Of a stretch of DNA of 8,551 nucleotides, positions 5,533 through 8,551 are shown piece after piece; within the stretch, counting starts at the first letter, position 1; each line of letters begins with the position of its first letter. A program made the position numbers and the translations under genes. The stretch covers positions 1 through 8,551 of the forward strand of contig JAJYBW010000137.1 in NCBI GenBank assembly GCA_021778815.1. The letters are read 5' to 3'. The notes beneath the pieces were generated by a model, which did no database searches, was not told where the DNA came from, and saw only the letters and a list, made by a program, of their open reading frames with translations. Source of the DNA: Acidobacteriota bacterium (GTDB taxonomy: Bacteria; Acidobacteriota; Terriglobia; Terriglobales; Acidobacteriaceae).

Positions 5533-6354
5533 TCATTTCAGGTGGGCCGCGGCATAGTCGGGATCAAATAAATTCTCCGTCACCGCAACGTTATATTCCG
5601 CACGCAACAGAAACGTCTGCTCCACAATTTCGCCGTTATGGGTTCGCGTCACGGTAAAAGGCGTCGCAATGCCATCGATCCGGTGATAGTTATCGAACTC
5701 GACAGCATCCACGTTCTTGTCATGGAACCGTGGATCGCGCCACTCGAAGCTAAGCCGCAAGGGGAGGTGACTCTCTGCGTCTACGTCGAGCGTCACCGCA
5801 TTGTGGGCAACATTCATAAGCGTGAACTTTTCCGCCAGGTGTCGCTCTACCTGCGCGGTGCCCGCATCCAGAACCACCGTGGTCGGATCGGCAATCCACC
5901 GACCCAGCACCCTTCGCAGAGAGTGCTTCTGCCAGCGCACATGGTCTTCTAGTTTTTCTGCTGGCAGATTTTTCTTTCCCTTGTAGGTGATCTCCCACCC
6001 GCTCGAACCGGAATAAATCTGCACCACCCGGCCCTTGTCGAGTTCCACCCGCACTTTCTTAGGATGCTCGCGGCTGATCACCGCGTCCGCCACTTCTCCA
6101 GTTGGATTGCCCTGAAAGAACGATGCGATGCGAACCTGTTCCCGGCTTGTTCGCAGTCCCACCCATGCCGGACCACCCAGCGCCTGGATCGTCGCCGCGA
6201 GTGCCGCATGCGCTTGCCGCGGGCTCGCAACCGCCGCAGCATCCGTGGCCTGCGCCATCAGCAACGCTGGCGACAGCACGCCAACCATCAACGCCAACCC
6301 CAGCCGCAGATGTCTCGCCCACCTACCCCACCAGGACCGAGCCGCCATTGACAT
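5533..6354 (-). CDS. Secreted protein resembling the LolA/RseB fold, function unknown
   Basis: 273 residues from ATG 6354. This start is chosen because GGAGAGG lies 6 bases upstream and it gives a clean signal peptide: Arg-rich n-region (RWARHLR), hydrophobic core LGLALMVGVLSPALLM, and a cleavage site after AQA near residue 36. The mature part begins with a helix (AHAALAATIQALGG). Alternating beta strands follow, with charged edges and repeated pieces such as KKVRVELDKGRVVQIYSGSSG and HLPLRLSFEWRDPRF, and it ends FDPDYAAAHLK. This pattern resembles periplasmic proteins of the LolA/LolB/RseB type that bind lipid or lipoproteins, and many are annotated as lipoprotein-sorting-like in acidobacteria. 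Resemblance is by pattern only. The gene start overlaps the SDR gene by 32 bases, suggesting coupled translation. Confidence 0.75.
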   Translation of the reverse strand: MSMAARSWWGRWARHLRLGLALMVGVLSPALLMAQATDAAAVASPRQAHAALAATIQALGGPAWVGLRTSREQVRIASFFQGNPTGEVADAVISREHPKKVRVELDKGRVVQIYSGSSGWEITYKGKKNLPAEKLEDHVRWQKHSLRRVLGRWIADPTTVVLDAGTAQVERHLAEKFTLMNVAHNAVTLDVDAESHLPLRLSFEWRDPRFHDKNVDAVEFDNYHRIDGIATPFTVTRTHNGEIVEQTFLLRAEYNVAVTENLFDPDYAAAHLK

Positions 6355-7135
6355 TGAAGACCTCTCCGCTGACGAAGCCGGCGAATGGAGTGCACAAGAA
6401 CAACACCGGCCCTGCAATCTCCTCCACGCTGGCCGCGCGTCCCAGCGGAATCCCTGAAACCACGCGCTCGCATTTTTTCGGGTCGCGCAATGTCGCCGCC
6501 GACATGTCCGTATCCACCCAGCCCGGGGCCACGCAATTCACGTGGATGCCTTCGCGAATCAACTCGCTCGACAGGCTCTTCGTGAAGCTAATCAGAGCGC
6601 CCTTCGACGCGGCGTAGTCGGAATGCATCGCTTCTCCGCGCTGCCCGGCCGTCGAGCTGATCAGCACGATGAACCCCGCCGCCGCATTTTTCTCCGGCCT
6701 GCCCTGCTTCTTGAACTGCCCCACCGCCGCCTGCACCACGCCAAACATACTGTCCAAGTTGATGTGCATGGTGCGATGCCATTGCGCATCCGCCATGCGC
6801 TCAATGGGCGCATCGTCGGGCGGCCAAATGCCATGATTCCCCACCAGGCAATCGAGCCTGCCAAACGCGCGCACCGTATCCTCGACCAGCTCCCGGCCAT
6901 GCGATGGGGTGGTCAGTTCACGGTGCACTGCCAGGCAGCGCTCCGGACCACCACATTCCGCCGCCAGCGCTTCGGCCTCTTTCGCTGCACTGCGGTAGTT
7001 GAACACCACTTTGGCGCCTGCCTCGACAAACAGCCGAACCGTGGCCGCGCCAATTCCACGCGACCCTCCTGTGACCAGCGCGACTTTTCCCTGCAGCGAG
7101 AGCAGCACTCCTGAATGAGATCCCTTTTCTGTCAT
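6323..7135 (-). CDS. Short-chain dehydrogenase/reductase (SDR, FabG-like)
   Basis: A classical SDR of 270 residues from ATG 7135. An in-frame ATG at 7192 would add 19 residues that do not look like family sequence; neither start has a clear Shine-Dalgarno, so the start is uncertain. The cofactor loop is TGGSRGIG (22-29). Asn126, Ser161 (LISSTAG), Tyr174 and Lys178 (YAASK) make the usual catalytic tetrad, and the C-terminal part has VNCVAPGWVDTDM and FVSGEVFNVNGG as in FabG-like enzymes. The NADP-type basic residue Arg48 follows the second strand (VFNYRS). Two departures stand out: the NAG motif reads GNHG (99-102), and the segment after strand 3 reads HRELTTPSHG rather than the common D-[VL]-[TS]-D. 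Substrate unknown. The stop lies inside the start of the LolA-like gene. Confidence 0.92.
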   Translation of the reverse strand: MTEKGSHSGVLLSLQGKVALVTGGSRGIGAATVRLFVEAGAKVVFNYRSAAKEAEALAAECGGPERCLAVHRELTTPSHGRELVEDTVRAFGRLDCLVGNHGIWPPDDAPIERMADAQWHRTMHINLDSMFGVVQAAVGQFKKQGRPEKNAAAGFIVLISSTAGQRGEAMHSDYAASKGALISFTKSLSSELIREGIHVNCVAPGWVDTDMSAATLRDPKKCERVVSGIPLGRAASVEEIAGPVLFLCTPFAGFVSGEVFNVNGGSVLVG

Positions 7136-7222
7136 AGTCTTGACGCTAAAAGAAGGCAGGCGATCCTGCAACCCCTCCGGCTCGTTCTCCATGGGAGATC
7201 GAGCTTTGGCAGCACGCCGATA

Positions 7223-7825
7223 TCAAGGTGCTGTCTTCGAAATTCCCGGGCACGGCGGCGCCACATAATGCGGAACATTTGCCTGCTGGCGCTTTAGCGA
7301 GGCATCCAGCATCTGCAGCGCTTTCACGTTTGCGGGCTCCAGCAGCGACTGCGAACATGCCACGGAATGACCCGCCACTCCCTTTTGAAAAGATTGATGG
7401 CTCCATGGCAAGTACAGCAGGGCTCCGTAATTGCCGTTGCAGTCCTTGGCATCGCATCCGCTGAAACTGACCCCGAAGTTGGCCCCGGTGCCGGGAATCA
7501 AAACAAAATTGTCGCTGCTGGCCGCTTGAAATGGGCGCTTCAGATAGCCGGAATCCCAGGTCACACTGGCCTGCCCGCCGTCGCGCAGGAACACCACGAT
7601 CCGCCAGCCATGTTTGCCGCTGGTCAGCGCCGCCGCATAGGGCGAGGCAAACGGTGGCATTTCCAGCCGATAGAGATCCAATTGATAGAACTGCAGCCAT
7701 TGCCCCATGCGCTGCAGATCCGCGCCTGTATAGCCCTTCTGACAGAGCGACGGCGTCGCAGGAGTCAGCCACAACGCTCCCAGCAGCCATGCAGCAGCCA
7801 GCGAAATCATCGATCGTCGCAACAT
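7223..7825 (-). CDS. Small secreted four-cysteine protein, function unknown
   Basis: 200 residues from ATG 7825. The start is decided by a strong Shine-Dalgarno (GGAGGAG, 4 bases from the ATG across 7826-7834) and by the signal peptide it produces: MLRRSMISLAAAWLLGALWL, then TPATPSLCQKG with likely cleavage near residues 26-29. The open frame extends upstream to 7927, but those codons overlap the aminotransferase gene and look non-coding. The mature part has a helical start (GADLQRMGQWLQFYQLDLYR), a strand-rich middle (GWRIVVFLRDGGQASVTWDSG) and four cysteines (124, 129, 157, 192), with a CDAKDC pair. An even number suggests two disulfide bonds in the periplasm. I do not recognise the family. 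It lies 52 bases after the aminotransferase stop and 87 bases before the SDR start. Confidence 0.75.
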   Translation of the reverse strand: MLRRSMISLAAAWLLGALWLTPATPSLCQKGYTGADLQRMGQWLQFYQLDLYRLEMPPFASPYAAALTSGKHGWRIVVFLRDGGQASVTWDSGYLKRPFQAASSDNFVLIPGTGANFGVSFSGCDAKDCNGNYGALLYLPWSHQSFQKGVAGHSVACSQSLLEPANVKALQMLDASLKRQQANVPHYVAPPCPGISKTAP

Positions 7826-7877
7826 CTCTCCTCCGGGTATTCCTCCATCGACGCGGCGCCGCCATGTCGGCACTTGT

Positions 7878-8551
7878 TCACAAACTGCGAACTGAATGCA
7901 CAAAGCGCGCGATTTCTTCCTCGGCATTGTAGTAGTGCACCGAGGCTCGCACCATCGTCGTCAACCCGCGCTGCTCCATATCAATCCGCGTGGAACCCAG
8001 CGGGGTTACCCGCACATTGATCCGCTGCTCTCGCATGGCTGCAACAATGGCCCTGGGGTCGTGGGCGTCATGCGTGAAGGTGACGATGCCGCATCGCGGC
8101 TGGCGACCGCTACCTGGGAGATCGCGCAACGTCACACCAGGAATTTCGGCCAGATGTTCGCGTAATTGCTCCGCCAGCATCGTTACCCGCGCTGCAATGT
8201 TGTCCAGTCCCACCGCCACCGCATACTCGACGGCCGCTCCCAGTCCCAACTGGCACGCCACCGAGCCTCCTGAGATTTCAAATCGGCGAGCATCCTGGCG
8301 CAACTTGTATTCATCTCGCGCAATCCACTCGGCGGAGCAAATGTCGATTGGCGTTGGCTCCAACCGCTGCAGCATCGATTGCCGGATATACAAAAACCCT
8401 GTTCCCCGCGGCCCGCGCAGGTATTTGCGGCCCGTGACGGCCAGCATGTCACAGCCCAGCTCCTCCACCTGCAGCGGCATCTGTCCGGCCGACTGGCAGG
8501 CATCCAGCAAATACGGGATTTGATTCCGGCGCGCGATGCGACCGACTGCAA
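7878..8551 (-). CDS. PLP-dependent class V aminotransferase (partial, N-terminus outside window)
   Basis: About 224 C-terminal residues; the frame is open to the right window edge, reading AVGRIARRNQIPYLLDACQS before the region described next. The PLP lysine is in AVTGRKYLRGPRGTGFLYI, the signature of the NifS/isopenicillin-N-epimerase-like class V fold, and the upstream LLDACQSAGQ contains the Asp that contacts the PLP ring nitrogen. Downstream SGGSVACQLGLGAAVEYA and VRASVHYYNAEEEIARFV complete the small domain. The loop that holds the reactive cysteine of NifS/IscS desulfurases is replaced here by VRVTPLGSTRIDMEQRG, without cysteine, so desulfurase activity of that type is unlikely. The substrate is unknown. 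A TTG at 8508-8510 is internal and not the true start. Confidence 0.88.
   Translation of the reverse strand, partial: AVGRIARRNQIPYLLDACQSAGQMPLQVEELGCDMLAVTGRKYLRGPRGTGFLYIRQSMLQRLEPTPIDICSAEWIARDEYKLRQDARRFEISGGSVACQLGLGAAVEYAVAVGLDNIAARVTMLAEQLREHLAEIPGVTLRDLPGSGRQPRCGIVTFTHDAHDPRAIVAAMREQRINVRVTPLGSTRIDMEQRGLTTMVRASVHYYNAEEEIARFVHSVRSL

Noticed and set aside
7156..7169. A small hairpin (GCAGG-CGAT-CCTGC) followed on the minus strand by CTTCTTTT, as a terminator between the secreted protein and the SDR gene
   Set aside because: The stem is only 5 bp and the T-run is broken; it could be chance. It would favour the SDR start at 7135, but is too weak to list.
5509..7850. The 12-base sequence ATTCCTCCATCG occurring at 5509-5520 and 7839-7850
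   Set aside because: Both copies cover or adjoin ribosome-binding sites (GGAGG on the minus strand). No longer repeat or mobile-element boundary accompanies them, so they are probably coincidence.
1..8551. CRISPR arrays, IS elements, tRNA or rRNA genes, defence or phage genes
   Set aside because: No regularly spaced repeats, transposase or integrase motifs, terminal inverted repeats, or RNA gene signatures were seen on either strand.

Overview
The window looks like chromosomal DNA from a GC-rich Gram-negative bacterium, most likely an acidobacterium. The best pointer is a remnant of an ADOP-type (acidobacterial duplicated orphan permease) MacB/FtsX-like gene at 1384-1861. The lipid A genes (fabZ-lpxA-lpxI) confirm an outer membrane. 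The phylum is an inference, because there is no rRNA or marker gene here.

Layout. Only the left end is on the + strand. It holds the last ~53 codons of an unidentified gene (1-161), a terminator hairpin (194-233), and a Gfo/Idh/MocA-family oxidoreductase (296-1363). Everything from 1384 to the right end is on the minus strand. In transcription order (right to left) these are: a class V aminotransferase cut by the window edge (7878-8551); a small secreted four-cysteine protein (7223-7825); an SDR oxidoreductase (6323-7135) whose end overlaps a secreted protein resembling the LolA/RseB fold (5533-6354); an AHSA1/SRPBCC protein (5004-5507); fabZ (4407-4955), lpxA (3616-4410) and lpxI (2693-3601); a membrane-anchored or exported Bcp/PrxQ-type peroxiredoxin (2042-2623); and the broken ADOP permease (1384-1861).

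How the genes work together. fabZ-lpxA-lpxI is a tight unit: lpxA starts with GTG inside the fabZ stop (GTGA overlap), and lpxI follows 14 nt after lpxA. FabZ dehydrates the 3-hydroxyacyl-ACP pool that LpxA uses to acylate UDP-GlcNAc, and LpxI later splits UDP-diacylglucosamine to lipid X. lpxC, lpxD and lpxB are not in the window. A terminator-like hairpin running into a TATAAT hexamer separates this unit from the genes before it. The peroxiredoxin has its own TATAAT hexamer.

The most notable non-coding signal lies upstream of the ADOP remnant. There is a sequence with correct sigma-54 -24/-12 spacing (1901-1917). About 100 bp further upstream are two palindromes of the form TGTCCG-N4-CGGACA, one perfect and one with two mismatches, with centres exactly 20 bp apart. 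This is the expected layout of a promoter driven by a bacterial enhancer-binding protein. It now drives a gene that has lost most of its middle and carries a stop codon. I did not find a defence system, CRISPR array, IS element, tRNA, rRNA or an obviously new multi-gene system; apart from the decayed permease locus, this is an ordinary housekeeping and accessory stretch.
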